DNA from: an uncultured Campylobacter sp.
GTDB taxonomy: Bacteria > Campylobacterota > Campylobacteria > Campylobacterales > Campylobacteraceae
Direction of reading: 5' to 3'
DNA: 64,000 bases
Assembly: GCF_938045625.1 (NCBI RefSeq)
Contig: NZ_CALIAV010000100.1
Location: 1-64,000, forward strand
In this document: positions 33,387 through 41,734 of the stretch, piece by piece
Position numbering within the stretch: position 1 is the first letter of the stretch
Layout: each line of letters starts with the position of its first letter
Notes under the pieces: model-generated
What the model saw: the letters and a program-made list of their open reading frames with translations, nothing else
What the model was told of the DNA's origin: nothing
The model's database searches: none
Made by a program: the position numbers and the translations under genes

Positions 33387-33968
33387 TTATTTCAGATTTT
33401 CCAGCGTTTTCTTGATGTTTTGCGCCGTCAAATTTGATATTTCGGTTACGAATTTACCGTTTTTGTCTAGTACGTAGAGCGAGGAGCTATGAGCGACGGA
33501 GTACTCCATGACCGATTTTTCAAGCAGCACCTTTTGATACTTCACGCCGTAGCTTTTTGCAACCTTAGGTAGATCGTCTAATACTATACCGTAAGAATTT
33601 GGATAAAAATACTTCGCGTACTCATCGACATTTTTAGGTTCGTCGCGCTCAGGATCGAGAGTGACGAAAATCACGACGATATCGTCTCTTTTAAGCTCGT
33701 TTAACACGCCGCTTAAGATACCTAAAGTCGCGGGGCAGACGTCCGGACACGAGGTGTAGCCAAAGTATATGATCTTATTTTTACCCTCAAAGCTCTTTAG
33801 ACTCACCGCGCCGTTTACGCCCTTGCCGGTAAAATCGTAATTTTTTAGACCCTCGGCGACGTTTGTGCCTTGACCGTTAGGGGCGTATTTGTTTGAGTAG
33901 AGTGCGAGATAACCTACACCAAGAACCGTTAAAATCAGTATAAGTACGATAATAAGCTTTTTCATCAT
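33387..33968 (-). CDS. Sco1/SenC-family copper chaperone
   Basis: 193 residues with an N-terminal membrane anchor (LIIVLILILTVLGVGYLAL). The thioredoxin fold holds the copper site CPDVCP (near residues 80-85) and the distal His in YSVAHSSSLYVLD. Sco proteins load or reduce the CuA centre of cytochrome oxidases. Here the neighbour with a CuA centre is NosZ, so it may serve N2O reductase; this is inference. It is 25 bases after the small anchored protein gene, in one direction with PCuAC. Confidence 0.9.
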   Translation of the reverse strand: MMKKLIIVLILILTVLGVGYLALYSNKYAPNGQGTNVAEGLKNYDFTGKGVNGAVSLKSFEGKNKIIYFGYTSCPDVCPATLGILSGVLNELKRDDIVVIFVTLDPERDEPKNVDEYAKYFYPNSYGIVLDDLPKVAKSYGVKYQKVLLEKSVMEYSVAHSSSLYVLDKNGKFVTEISNLTAQNIKKTLENLK

Positions 33969-33993
33969 CCGCCCTTTTAAGTAAAATTTGCGT

Positions 33994-34455
33994 CTATTGA
34001 TGCAAGTCGAAGTCTATATAAAGCCCGCTTCTTTTGCCGTTTTCAAGCACCTCGAAACGGTACCTCATGATGTTTATCAGGCACGCGCTTAGCACGATGT
34101 TTGATATGTAGGCGTTGTCGCGTTTTTCTACTTCGGCCTTAATCACACCCATGTCCATATTTACGCCGTGGATCTCAAGGCTCGGGTTTTTAAACCCTTC
34201 TAGCCCCTCGATACGCACGATCGTCGGCTGCATCGTGTAAACGGGCTTTGGCGAGAGGCTAAATTTAACCGTCTTGCCGCGAAACTCTACGCCGCATGAG
34301 TGCTCGGTGTTCATATCGCAGGGAAGCGGGGTTAAATTTGCCCCCACGTCCTCTGCGCTCAAAAAGTCCTCTTGTGCTTGCGGTTTAAAAAACAGGTACG
34401 CCGAAGTACCCAAAACGCCGACTAGAAGGACTAAAATAATGAGAAATTTTTTCAT
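33994..34455 (-). CDS. Unknown anchored periplasmic protein of the copper set
   Basis: 153 residues: an N-terminal anchor (MKKFLIILVLLVGVLGTSAYLFF), a Cys pair in LPCDMNTEHSCGVEF, and a beta-rich body with EIHGVNMDMGVIKAEV and SACLINIMRYRFEV. The HGVNMDMG stretch recalls the Gly/Met loops of YtkA/FixH-like domains, and with three Cys plus His and Met it could bind copper. I do not recognise a named family. It lies between PCuAC and Sco with 9 and 25 base gaps, so it very likely works with them. Confidence 0.75.
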   Translation of the reverse strand: MKKFLIILVLLVGVLGTSAYLFFKPQAQEDFLSAEDVGANLTPLPCDMNTEHSCGVEFRGKTVKFSLSPKPVYTMQPTIVRIEGLEGFKNPSLEIHGVNMDMGVIKAEVEKRDNAYISNIVLSACLINIMRYRFEVLENGKRSGLYIDFDLHQ

Positions 34456-34464
34456 TATAAAATT

Positions 34465-34911
34465 TTAATGCGCGTGCCCGGAAGTTTCTAAATTTTTAAC
34501 CGGTATGTCGATCACTTCAACTATTCTGCCGTCACTAAATTTAAGAGTTAAATTTACTTTATCGCCCGCTTTCATTGGCTTTTTTACGTCCATTAGCATT
34601 ATATGAAGGCCGCCCGGTTTTAGGCTCACCGATCCCTCAGCCGGTACCTCTATGCTATCTATCTGCACCATTTTCATCATCCCGTCTTCATGCTTATGCG
34701 TGTGAAGTTCGGCGCTTTGAGAGGCATCTGTGCTTGCGCTTATTAGTCTTACGGCTTTTGGCATATTGTTTGTGATATCCATAAAGACTGCGCTGTTTTT
34801 GACGTTTGGCGGAGTGGCTTTGGCGTATGCGTTATCCGCACTGATAAGAACGTAATCAGCAAAGCAAAAAGATGCTGACAATGCAATGGCAAATGCAACT
34901 AATTTCTTCAT
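34465..34911 (-). CDS. PCuAC-type periplasmic copper chaperone
   Basis: 148 residues with a Sec signal (MKKLVAFAIALSASFCFA). The copper site pattern is complete: AELHTHKHEDGMMKM followed by GGLHIMLMDVKKP, matching H-x(n)-M ... H-x-M. The C-terminus adds SGHAH, a possible extra metal ligand. PCuAC delivers Cu(I) to CuA centres, often with Sco. It is the first gene of a three-gene copper set that leads into the nos operon. The ribosome site AAGGAAAG precedes the ATG. Confidence 0.9.
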   Translation of the reverse strand: MKKLVAFAIALSASFCFADYVLISADNAYAKATPPNVKNSAVFMDITNNMPKAVRLISASTDASQSAELHTHKHEDGMMKMVQIDSIEVPAEGSVSLKPGGLHIMLMDVKKPMKAGDKVNLTLKFSDGRIVEVIDIPVKNLETSGHAH

Positions 34912-35013
34912 TTTCTTTCCTTTTTTGAGAATTTATTTCACTTTTTGGTGTGACTTATCATATCCCTTTGTAGCTTAAAATTTTATTTTTTTAAAATTTA
35001 AGCCAATTAATAA

Positions 35014-35019
35014 TATAAT
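35014..35019 (+). promoter_or_regulatory. -10 element before the peptidoglycan carboxypeptidase gene
   Basis: A perfect TATAAT at 35014-35019 in the 139-base gap between the divergent PCuAC and pgp2-like genes. No good -35 is visible, which is common in Campylobacter. Transcription would start near 35026, giving a leader of about 25 bases. Confidence 0.5.
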
Positions 35020-35050
35020 CCAAGCTCATTTTGAAACACGGATTGAAATT

Positions 35051-35989
35051 TTGTTTAAAAAGTTGATTATATTTTTCATTTTTTCTATTATATACTCTCA
35101 AAATTTACTCGCCGAGGCTTTAGCGGACGCAAATTTGACGGGTGCAAAATACTGGCTAAAAAAGCTAGGCGCTGCCGATGTCAGATACGGCTACTACGAG
35201 GCTAAGACCAAAATCATCGTCGTAAATAAAGCGCAAAAAACCTTGCAAAGCTTCGAGTATGCGGGCGGCGCGCTGGAGCAAATCTTTTCTCAAAGCGTGA
35301 TAACGGGCAAAAGCGGGGATAAATTTAAAGAAGGCGATCTAAAAACGCCGATCGGTGTTTACGACGTCATTGATAAATTTACGCCGCCCGATACATTTTA
35401 TGGGCCGCTTGCGATGTCGCTATCGTATCCGAACGCCCACGATAAGGCCGCACAAAAAACGGGCGGAGGCATCTGGATACACGGACTGCCGATGAAAGGC
35501 AAACGCGAGGACGAAGTAAAAACACGCGGCTGCGTGGCGTTTAACAACGATGCGCTGGTGAAATTCGGCCGACTGATCGGCAGCGAGGGCGTCGTGATAA
35601 TCAGCGAAAGCCAGAAGGTAGACGCCAGCAAAGACGACGTCGCGCGCGTACTGGCACATCTGCACGAGTGGCTGCAGGCGTGGCGAGATAACGAAACTAA
35701 AATTTACCTCGGCTTTTACGCGGACGAATTTGTAAAAATAGACGGCAAAAATGCGCTAACGAGGGCTAAATTTGCCGAAAATAAAAAGAGAATTTTCGCG
35801 CTAAACGAAAAAAAGAGCATAAAAGCTTCAAATTTTAGCGTGACGCCGTATCCAAATACCAAAGGGCAAAATCTTTTTAGAGTGGTTTTTGACGAGGATT
35901 ACGCAGCGCCGAGCCACGAATTTAAGGGGCAAAAAGAGCTCTACGTGCGACTAGATAAAGATAAATTTAAAATCTTAACGGAGAAGTAA
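35051..35989 (+). CDS. pgp2: L,D-carboxypeptidase of the Pgp2/Csd6 type
   Basis: 312 residues from a TTG at 35051, with a Sec signal (MFKKLIIFFIFSIIYSQNLLAEA). The central YkuD domain has KTPIGVYDV and the catalytic block GGGIWIHGLP...TRGCVAFNN (His and Cys present). A C-terminal NTF2-like part (RVLAHLHEWLQAWRDNETKIYLGFYADEF) is the mark of C. jejuni Pgp2 and H. pylori Csd6. These trim tetrapeptides to tripeptides in peptidoglycan and are needed for helical cell shape. A small gene follows with no gap, then alanine racemase. Confidence 0.88.
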   Translation: MFKKLIIFFIFSIIYSQNLLAEALADANLTGAKYWLKKLGAADVRYGYYEAKTKIIVVNKAQKTLQSFEYAGGALEQIFSQSVITGKSGDKFKEGDLKTPIGVYDVIDKFTPPDTFYGPLAMSLSYPNAHDKAAQKTGGGIWIHGLPMKGKREDEVKTRGCVAFNNDALVKFGRLIGSEGVVIISESQKVDASKDDVARVLAHLHEWLQAWRDNETKIYLGFYADEFVKIDGKNALTRAKFAENKKRIFALNEKKSIKASNFSVTPYPNTKGQNLFRVVFDEDYAAPSHEFKGQKELYVRLDKDKFKILTEK

Positions 35990-36232
35990 ATGCAAGAAAA
36001 AAGCGAAATAGTAAAGGCTCAAATCGAGGAAATTTTAAAGGCGAGGGGCGAGTTTTTCGCCGAGCTAGACCGCCAGGTACCAAAGGTTGCGGGCACGGAC
36101 GTGTTTGACTTTGCGGCGGTTAAAGAGGCTGATCTAAAGGCACTTTACGCTAAATTTTACTCTTACGATTATAGTATTAGGAAGCTGCTTCCTAACGTTT
36201 ACGAGGCGTTTGGCGTAAATTTCAATGTCTGA
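35990..36232 (+). CDS. Small helical protein between pgp2 and alr
   Basis: 80 residues, mainly helical and charged (KAQIEEILKARGEFFAELDRQV; AAVKEADLKALYAKFYSY), ending with RKLLPNVYEAFGVNFNV. Its ATG directly follows the pgp2 stop codon and its last 8 bases overlap the alr start, so all three genes are translationally linked. I recognise no family and see no signal peptide, so it is probably cytoplasmic. Confidence 0.75.
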   Translation: MQEKSEIVKAQIEEILKARGEFFAELDRQVPKVAGTDVFDFAAVKEADLKALYAKFYSYDYSIRKLLPNVYEAFGVNFNV

Positions 36233-37226
36233 ACTCGTTTTAAACAGATCCGCCTACATCCATAATCTAACCAAAATTTGCGCCAAAGCAGGCGGCAAAG
36301 ATCGCGTGATTTTGGTGCTAAAAGACAATGCCTACGGTCACGGAGCGGCGCTTGTGGGGCGTGAGGCGGCGAGCTACGGTATTAAATTTTGTGCGGTCAA
36401 AAACGAGGCCGAGGCGCGCGAGCTGGAGCCCTTTTTCGAGCATATTCTCATCCTTTCGCATATCCCTACGGGCGGCGAGAGCGAGCAATTTATCTACGCG
36501 GTAAACGACATTTCGCTGATTGCTAAATTCAAACAAGGCGCGCGCGTGCATATCGCCGTCGATACGCTCATGCATAGAAACGGCGTCGCGGTAGATGAGG
36601 TGCGGGCGGCGTGCGAGGCGGCCTTGGCACACGGACTGCAAATTTGCGGTGCATTTACGCATTTTAGAAGTGCTGAGGAGCTTAGTAGCGATTATTTCGT
36701 ACAGAGGCGAAATTTTGACGCGGTAAAAGCTGCGGTGCACGAAATTTGCGGCGAGGGTTTGGTTTTTCATTCGCACAACTCCGCTGCGACCGAGCGCTTT
36801 GGCGAGCTAGCGGACGAGTGCGTGCGCGTGGGTATAGCAGCCTACGGCTACGCGCAGTTTGACGATAGTTTGGGGCTAAAGCGCGTGGCGTCGCTCTGGG
36901 CGCATAAAGTTAGCGGCAGGGTGCTAAAAAAAGGACAATGTGCGGGCTACGGCGCTAAATTTTGCGCTAGCAAGGATATGCAAATAGCCGTTTACGACCT
37001 AGGCTACGGCGACGGACTGCTGCGCTACACGGGCGAGGGCGAGCTAAAGACGGCCGGCGGACAGCGACTGCTTGGCAAAATGTCGATGGATAGCTTTTGC
37101 TGCGAAGATGCGGGCGATAAAATTTGCGTATTTGACGACGCTAGTGTTTGGGCGGATTTTTTCGGCACGATTAGTTATGACGTCTTGACCAAGCTCTCGC
37201 CTAGCATCTCGAGGCGGTTTGAGTAA
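36225..37226 (+). CDS. alr: Alanine racemase
   Basis: Converts L-alanine to D-alanine for peptidoglycan. 333 residues, slightly short for the family (about 350-360). The PLP lysine lies in LVLKDNAYGHGA (near residue 33), HSHNSAATERF and VRVGIAAYG match the barrel core, and the catalytic tyrosine block CAGYGAKF with MSMDSF is present. It overlaps the preceding small gene by 8 bases and shares a unit with the pgp2-like peptidoglycan enzyme. Confidence 0.92.
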   Translation: MSELVLNRSAYIHNLTKICAKAGGKDRVILVLKDNAYGHGAALVGREAASYGIKFCAVKNEAEARELEPFFEHILILSHIPTGGESEQFIYAVNDISLIAKFKQGARVHIAVDTLMHRNGVAVDEVRAACEAALAHGLQICGAFTHFRSAEELSSDYFVQRRNFDAVKAAVHEICGEGLVFHSHNSAATERFGELADECVRVGIAAYGYAQFDDSLGLKRVASLWAHKVSGRVLKKGQCAGYGAKFCASKDMQIAVYDLGYGDGLLRYTGEGELKTAGGQRLLGKMSMDSFCCEDAGDKICVFDDASVWADFFGTISYDVLTKLSPSISRRFE

Positions 37227-37724
37227 AACTTCTCCGCAGTCCGCTTGAGCGCTCAGGTAGCAAACCCTGCGCACAGAACTAGCGGCAAAAGCTAGCTTTT
37301 CAAATTTATGAGCTTAGTCTGCTATATTCAAAAACGCAAATTTGTCGCCTGATTTAAATTTACGCCGAATTTTTGCCTAATATCGGCTCGCGGTTTAAAT
37401 TTAAGACATCGTTTGGCAGTCGTAAAAATTTATCGCTTTTTTCTTGGGCGGCATCGTGCTAATTTTGCCCAAGCGTCAGGTTTGCTAAATTTTGTTTACT
37501 GATTTATAGCCCGCCATATCAGCGGGCAAAGCATTTTATGTTTTAAGGCGCTACCGTATTTGCTTTTATGCCTCTACGCCGGCGTTTTTAGAATTCGGAT
37601 TTGCGATAAAATCGGACGAAATTCTATGCGGCTAAATTTTCGTAGCGGCGTCAAATTTACGCTGTGTTGGCGCGAGCCGCATTTTGCAAAAACCGAAGCG
37701 GAGCATTTGGCTAATTATTTCAAT
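37227..37724. other. 498-base spacer between alr and the epimerase gene
   Basis: I see no supported gene. A weak hairpin CTAGC/GCTAG followed by CTTTT at 37279-37300 could end the alr transcript. The rest is AAATTT-rich filler; a frame at 37560-37757 has no ribosome site, no family resemblance and overlaps the end of the gene on the other strand. Confidence 0.5.
37279..37300 (+). terminator. Weak terminator after alr
   Basis: Stem CTAGC (37279-37283) with GCTAG (37291-37295), 7-base loop, then CTTTT. The stem is only 5 bp, so the call is tentative. Confidence 0.35.
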
Positions 37725-38561
37725 TTACTTCAAAATATCCTCAAGTGCGGTTTTTAGATCGCTAAATTTAAAGCTAAATCCGCTTTTTATCAAGGCTTTG
37801 GGATAGACTTTTGCACCCTCAAGCAGTACACTTGACCCTTCGCCAAACATCAAATTTAACGCAAATTTAGGCACTTTAAAAAACGTCGGTCGCCCTAAAA
37901 CCTCGCCTAAAATTTTAGTAAATTCGCCGTTGGTGCTAGGGTGCGGCGAAACGAGATTAAAAACGCCGCTTTGACGGTTTTGCACGGTAAATTTAAACGC
38001 CTCTAGCAAATCAGCGACGCAAATCCAGCAAAACGCCTGCTCGCCGCTACCGAGCTTTCCGCCAAGACCGAGCCTGAATGCCGGCAACATCTTAGCTAGC
38101 GCGCCACCTCGCCCCAGCACCACGCCTAGGCGAAATATCGCCGTTTGCGTTCGCGCTTTAGCGGCCTGGCTCTCCCATTCGCATGCTAGCTCGCCCAAAA
38201 ATCTGCGGTCAAATTTGACCGAGCTCTCGTCGTGCTCAAGACCGTTTTCATAGATGCCCACAGCCGAAGTGCTGATGAAAAATGGCGGATTTTCTAGCTC
38301 GTTTATCGCGCTAACCAGCGTGCGCGTCGTCTCTATCCTGCTTGCGTGAAGCTGCTTTTTATAGGCCTCGCTCCATCTGGCCGCGATAGAAGCGCCCGCT
38401 AAATTTATAACCGCGTCGCAGCCGCCAGCGAGGTTTTTGAGCGCGTCTTTATCGGCGTAGGCGGTCCTCGGCATAGCTACGACCTCGTGCCCCTGGGCTC
38501 TAAAAAATCTGCAAAGTTCGCCGCCGATAAATCCGCTCGTGCCGTTTACGGCTATTTTCAT
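37725..38561 (-). CDS. NAD(P)-dependent epimerase, YfcH (TIGR01777) type
   Basis: 278 residues of the extended short-chain dehydrogenase fold. The nucleotide site is NGTSGFIGGELCRFF (residues 6-20), followed by CDAVINLAGASIAARW, the STSAVGIY catalytic region (S/Y) and a C-terminal DUF1731-like part (FFKVPKFALNLMFGEGSSVLLEGAKVYP). Substrate and pathway are unknown for this family. It stands alone, with long AAATTT-rich spacers on both sides. Confidence 0.88.
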   Translation of the reverse strand: MKIAVNGTSGFIGGELCRFFRAQGHEVVAMPRTAYADKDALKNLAGGCDAVINLAGASIAARWSEAYKKQLHASRIETTRTLVSAINELENPPFFISTSAVGIYENGLEHDESSVKFDRRFLGELACEWESQAAKARTQTAIFRLGVVLGRGGALAKMLPAFRLGLGGKLGSGEQAFCWICVADLLEAFKFTVQNRQSGVFNLVSPHPSTNGEFTKILGEVLGRPTFFKVPKFALNLMFGEGSSVLLEGAKVYPKALIKSGFSFKFSDLKTALEDILK

Positions 38562-38650
38562 ATTTTGCCTTTTTGATAAATTTTATTTTGACGCGTACGG
38601 TCAAATTTGACGCGCCGCAGGGTTAAATTTGGCGTCAAATTTAACGCCCA

Positions 38651-38695
38651 AAGCCAAGCCGTTTTGCTCAAATTTGACAGCAAAACGGAGGGCTT
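38651..38695 (-). terminator. Strong hairpin after htpX
   Basis: A perfect 10-bp inverted repeat CCGTTTTGCT/AGCAAAACGG (38659-38668 and 38679-38688) with a 10-base loop that contains AAATTT. Outer bases AAGCC and GGCTT (38651-38655 and 38691-38695) extend it. It is 18 bases past the htpX stop; no long T run follows. It may end htpX transcripts or serve both directions. Confidence 0.55.
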
Positions 38696-38712
38696 AAATT
38701 CGCCCGTCAAAT

Positions 38713-39588
38713 TTACTTTCTAAAATACTCTTTCACGCCGTTTTCGCCATCTAGTTGCGAGCGTAAATTTTCTAGCGCGGCGATGCGATCTTGGGTGCTC
38801 GGGTGCGTGCGAAATAGCGAACCCAGCGCGCTTTTTACGCCGCTAAATGGATTAATGATAAACATATGCGCGCTTTGTTCGTCGGCGTTTGCCATCACGC
38901 GTCCGCGCGCGTAGTCTTCGAGTTTGCGCAGCGCGCCTGCTAGGTGCTGGGGCTTGCCTGTTATCATCGCAGCGCCTCTGTCGGCCTCAAACTCCCGCGC
39001 CCGCGATATCGCCATGCGTATGATGGTGGCAGCTAGCGGCATGATGACGGCTAGAGCGATTAGCATCAAGGGATTTTGCTTGCCTTGACGATTCGCCGCG
39101 CCAAACTGCGCGAAATTTGCCAGTATCGCGATCGCGCCAGCAAAAACAGCCGCTATCGAGCCCGTTAGGATGTCGTAGTGGCGCACGTGGCTTAGCTCGT
39201 GAGCTAGCACGCCCTCGATCTCATCTTTGTTTAGTATATTTAGCAGTCCCTCGGTCACGGCTACTGCGGCGTGGCTAGGGTTGCGACCCGTGGCAAAGGC
39301 GTTTGGTACGGCTTCTGGGATGATGTAGATCTTTGGCATCGGCAAATTTGCCTTCGCGCAAAGCTCGCGTACGATCTGATAAAGTCCCGTCGCGTGCGCT
39401 TCGTCTACGGGCACGGCTTGGTAGTGCTTTAGCACGAGCGTGTCCGAGAAAAAGTATGAAAAGAAATTCATCCCAAGCGCTATTATAAACGCGACCATCA
39501 TACCGCTAGTGCCGCCTATCGCGCCGCCTACAGCTACGAAAAGCAGCATCAGCGCCGTCATCAAAAATGCGGTTTTAAAAAGTTCCAT
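38713..39588 (-). CDS. htpX: Membrane zinc metalloprotease HtpX
   Basis: 291 residues, M48 family. Two N-terminal transmembrane segments (FLMTALMLLFVAVGGAIGG; MMVAFIIALGMNFFSYFFSD), the zinc site HELSHVRHYD (near 131), two further membrane segments, and the third ligand region AREFEADRGAAMI. HtpX degrades misfolded inner-membrane proteins. It is followed by a hairpin and preceded, 23 bases away, by a run of small genes on the same strand. Confidence 0.93.
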   Translation of the reverse strand: MELFKTAFLMTALMLLFVAVGGAIGGTSGMMVAFIIALGMNFFSYFFSDTLVLKHYQAVPVDEAHATGLYQIVRELCAKANLPMPKIYIIPEAVPNAFATGRNPSHAAVAVTEGLLNILNKDEIEGVLAHELSHVRHYDILTGSIAAVFAGAIAILANFAQFGAANRQGKQNPLMLIALAVIMPLAATIIRMAISRAREFEADRGAAMITGKPQHLAGALRKLEDYARGRVMANADEQSAHMFIINPFSGVKSALGSLFRTHPSTQDRIAALENLRSQLDGENGVKEYFRK

Positions 39589-39611
39589 TTGCTTCCTTTG
39601 CTCGTAAAATT

Positions 39612-39947
39612 TTACGAAAATATCTCGCCGCCGTCTTTTATCTTTTTGATAAAGGCAAAAATATCTTTCTCCGCTATGCGCATCGGAGCCGAGCCTAGCG
39701 CGCCTAGATCGTTAAAATAAATAGTATCGTCCGAGTTTAACTTTATGAAAAATCCAAGGTCGCCGTCTTGGCCTATCATATAAAAATTTGGCTCGTAAAG
39801 CGCTACTTCGTAGGTTTCGTTTCGCTCGGCTAGAGCTGCGCGCCCGTATAGATACGCACCCGCTCCCGCTTCGTTAAAAACGTCCACGCACTCCTCGCCC
39901 TCGAGATCTTCTAAAAATTTCAGATATAACGGCGGAAATTTTATCAC
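39612..39947 (-). CDS. Small SMI1/KNR4-like protein
   Basis: 111 residues. The N-terminus MIKFPPLYLKFLEDL, the middle ALYEPNFYMIGQDGDLGFFIKLNSDDTIYFND and the helical end AEKDIFAFIKKIKDGG resemble SMI1/KNR4-fold proteins, which are common as immunity or regulatory proteins. No toxin partner is beside it. Its start overlaps the stop of the next upstream gene by 4 bases. Confidence 0.6.
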   Translation of the reverse strand: MIKFPPLYLKFLEDLEGEECVDVFNEAGAGAYLYGRAALAERNETYEVALYEPNFYMIGQDGDLGFFIKLNSDDTIYFNDLGALGSAPMRIAEKDIFAFIKKIKDGGEIFS

Positions 39948-40321
39948 CGTTTATCCTTGCCTATTACGGCGGTTTTAAATATCGCGGCGTCCGCGCCAGT
40001 CTCGCTAAGCTCGGCTAGCTCGTTTTGGCTCTCTATGATAACGCAAATTTGAGCGTCAAACAGATAGTCCTGCGCCAGCTTTGCCGCATTGCCGGCAAGC
40101 TCGCGAGGCACGACGATAAATTTCGCTCCGGCTGCGTTTGCGACGATGATTTCGTTTAGATTTTTAGCTTCGACGCAAAACTGGGCGCCGAGCTCCTGCG
40201 CGTGCTTTATCGCGGCCTCGTCAAATTTAAATAAATTTTGCTTGCCTGCTTCGATCTGCTGGGCATTCTCGCGCCAAAACAGCGGCTCATAGGGCACTAG
40301 CTCGTGGCCGATTAGTTTCAT
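39944..40321 (-). CDS. Conserved-looking hypothetical protein, barrel-like
   Basis: 125 residues. Alternating strands and helices (AQELGAQFCVEAKNLNEIIVANAAGAKFIVVPRELAGNAAKLAQDYLFDAQICVIIES) look like part of an aldolase-type TIM barrel, but it is too short for a whole enzyme. I assign no function. It lies 3 bases after the zinc-ribbon gene and overlaps the SMI1-like gene, inside a same-strand run with rsmG and ribA. Confidence 0.65.
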   Translation of the reverse strand: MKLIGHELVPYEPLFWRENAQQIEAGKQNLFKFDEAAIKHAQELGAQFCVEAKNLNEIIVANAAGAKFIVVPRELAGNAAKLAQDYLFDAQICVIIESQNELAELSETGADAAIFKTAVIGKDKR

Positions 40322-40324
40322 TTT

Positions 40325-40564
40325 CTATCCTTTATGCCCTTTATTTTCGCATTGCATGCAGTCTTGGCACACGTATCCACCGCCGCTGATTACGGCATCT
40401 TTAGCCTCTATAAAGGTGCCGCACTTTTTGCATTCGACGAAATTTTCGGCATCTTTGTCCTCTTTTTTTGCGCCGCCTTTTACGCCTCTTTTGACGCGGG
40501 TTTTAAAAAATATCAAATAAATCGCGATTAAAACCGCTAAAAAAGCCAAAATTTTAAATAACAT
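40325..40564 (-). CDS. PP0621-type small membrane zinc-ribbon protein
   Basis: 79 residues with one N-terminal membrane segment (FKILAFLAVLIAIYLIFF), a lysine-rich linker, and a C-terminal zinc ribbon CKKCGTFIE...YVCQDCMQC. Proteins of this layout occur in many Proteobacteria and Campylobacterota with unknown function. Its start overlaps the rsmG end by 11 bases. Confidence 0.75.
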   Translation of the reverse strand: MLFKILAFLAVLIAIYLIFFKTRVKRGVKGGAKKEDKDAENFVECKKCGTFIEAKDAVISGGGYVCQDCMQCENKGHKG

Positions 40565-41111
40565 CGCCGCCCTTTATAAGCACGTAATTTCTATTGCCGC
40601 GCCCGTAAATTTGAGCTTTGAGCCCCTCTAGCTCGCTTTGCACGCTGCTTCCTTTGTAAAGTAAAATTTGAGTTTGCGCGTCAAAAAAACCGTTGCAAAT
40701 CCCAAGCAAATCTTTTGTTTTCATCAGCGCGCGGCTCGTGATTAGCTGCGCCGTAAAGGGCTCGCCGTCCTCGATCTTGCAAGATTTTACGCGGACGTTT
40801 GCTAAATTTAGCTCGGCCTTGACGTAGCTTAGAAACGCCGATTTTTTCGGGCTGGGCTCAAAGAGATGCCACTCGCACTCCCTTAAAATCATGGCAAGAA
40901 ATATCGCTGGAAAGCCCGCTCCGCTACCGATATCAATCGCCGTTTTAGCGCCCCAAATTTGCGGGAAAATTTCAAGCGGAGCTATGCTATCTGCTATCTG
41001 CTCGTTTAAATTTTTGTAGCTAGTTAGGCTGTGCACGCGGTTAAATTTAGCCAAAATCTCGCTAAATTTCGCCGTTTGTGCGTCAAAATCCCGCGGCAGG
41101 TCAATTTTCAT
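40554..41111 (-). CDS. rsmG: 16S rRNA m7G527 methyltransferase
   Basis: 185 residues. The SAM-binding motif is DIGSGAGFPAIFLAMIL (around 61-77), with LTSYKNLNEQIADS before it and LITSRAL later, as in RsmG/GidB. It methylates G527 in the decoding centre of 16S rRNA. The start overlaps the ribA end by 11 bases. The same neighbour pair, rsmG and ribA, is known in C. jejuni. Confidence 0.92.
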   Translation of the reverse strand: MKIDLPRDFDAQTAKFSEILAKFNRVHSLTSYKNLNEQIADSIAPLEIFPQIWGAKTAIDIGSGAGFPAIFLAMILRECEWHLFEPSPKKSAFLSYVKAELNLANVRVKSCKIEDGEPFTAQLITSRALMKTKDLLGICNGFFDAQTQILLYKGSSVQSELEGLKAQIYGRGNRNYVLIKGGDVI

Positions 41112-41673
41112 CTAGCATGTGCCCCATTTGCTCTTTTTTCACGCGCAGGTAGTTTTCGTTAAATTTGTTCGCGTGTATCACGATCGGCACGCGAGAGACG
41201 ATCTGCACGCATTTTAGCCCGGACAGTTTTTTTGGGTTATTGGTTAGCAAATTTATCTTTTCGATGCCGAAGTGCTTTAAGATAAAATCCACGATCTCAT
41301 ACGTGCGCTCGTCGGCTTTAAAACCTAGCTGGTGGTTTGCCTCGATGGTGTCAAGGCCCTCATCTTGCAGGTGGTAGGCGTTTACTTTGTTTAGCAGGCC
41401 GATATTTCGCCCCTCTTGACGCAGATAAATCACCATGCCTCCGTGCTCTTCTATGTATTTTAGGCTGGCTTCTAGCTGGTCGCGGCAGTCGCACTTTAGG
41501 CTGCCGATCGCATCGCCCGTTAGGCACTCGGAGTGGATGCGGACGTTTACGACCTCGCCGAAAGGGTTTTTATATATCGCTAAATGTTCCTTCTCTCCCT
41601 CTTTAAACGCCTTTATCTCAAATATCCCGAAACGAGATGGTAAATTTGCCGTATTTGAAAGCTCGATATTCAT
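41101..41673 (-). CDS. ribA: GTP cyclohydrolase II
   Basis: First step of riboflavin synthesis from GTP. 190 residues with the zinc ligands in CLTGDAIGSLKCDCRDQL (near 52-66), the catalytic YLRQEGRNIGL, and LLTNNPKKL. It is a stand-alone RibA, not fused to RibB. It is divergent from hemB across 61 bases. Confidence 0.94.
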   Translation of the reverse strand: MNIELSNTANLPSRFGIFEIKAFKEGEKEHLAIYKNPFGEVVNVRIHSECLTGDAIGSLKCDCRDQLEASLKYIEEHGGMVIYLRQEGRNIGLLNKVNAYHLQDEGLDTIEANHQLGFKADERTYEIVDFILKHFGIEKINLLTNNPKKLSGLKCVQIVSRVPIVIHANKFNENYLRVKKEQMGHMLDEN

Positions 41674-41734
41674 AAAATTTTAACTCCTATTATGTTACAC
41701 TAAGCGTAAATTGTAGCGAAGTAAAAGGAAAATT

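Noticed and set aside
37560..37757. A 65-residue gene after alr
   Set aside because: No ribosome site, no family resemblance, and it runs into the end of the epimerase gene on the other strand.
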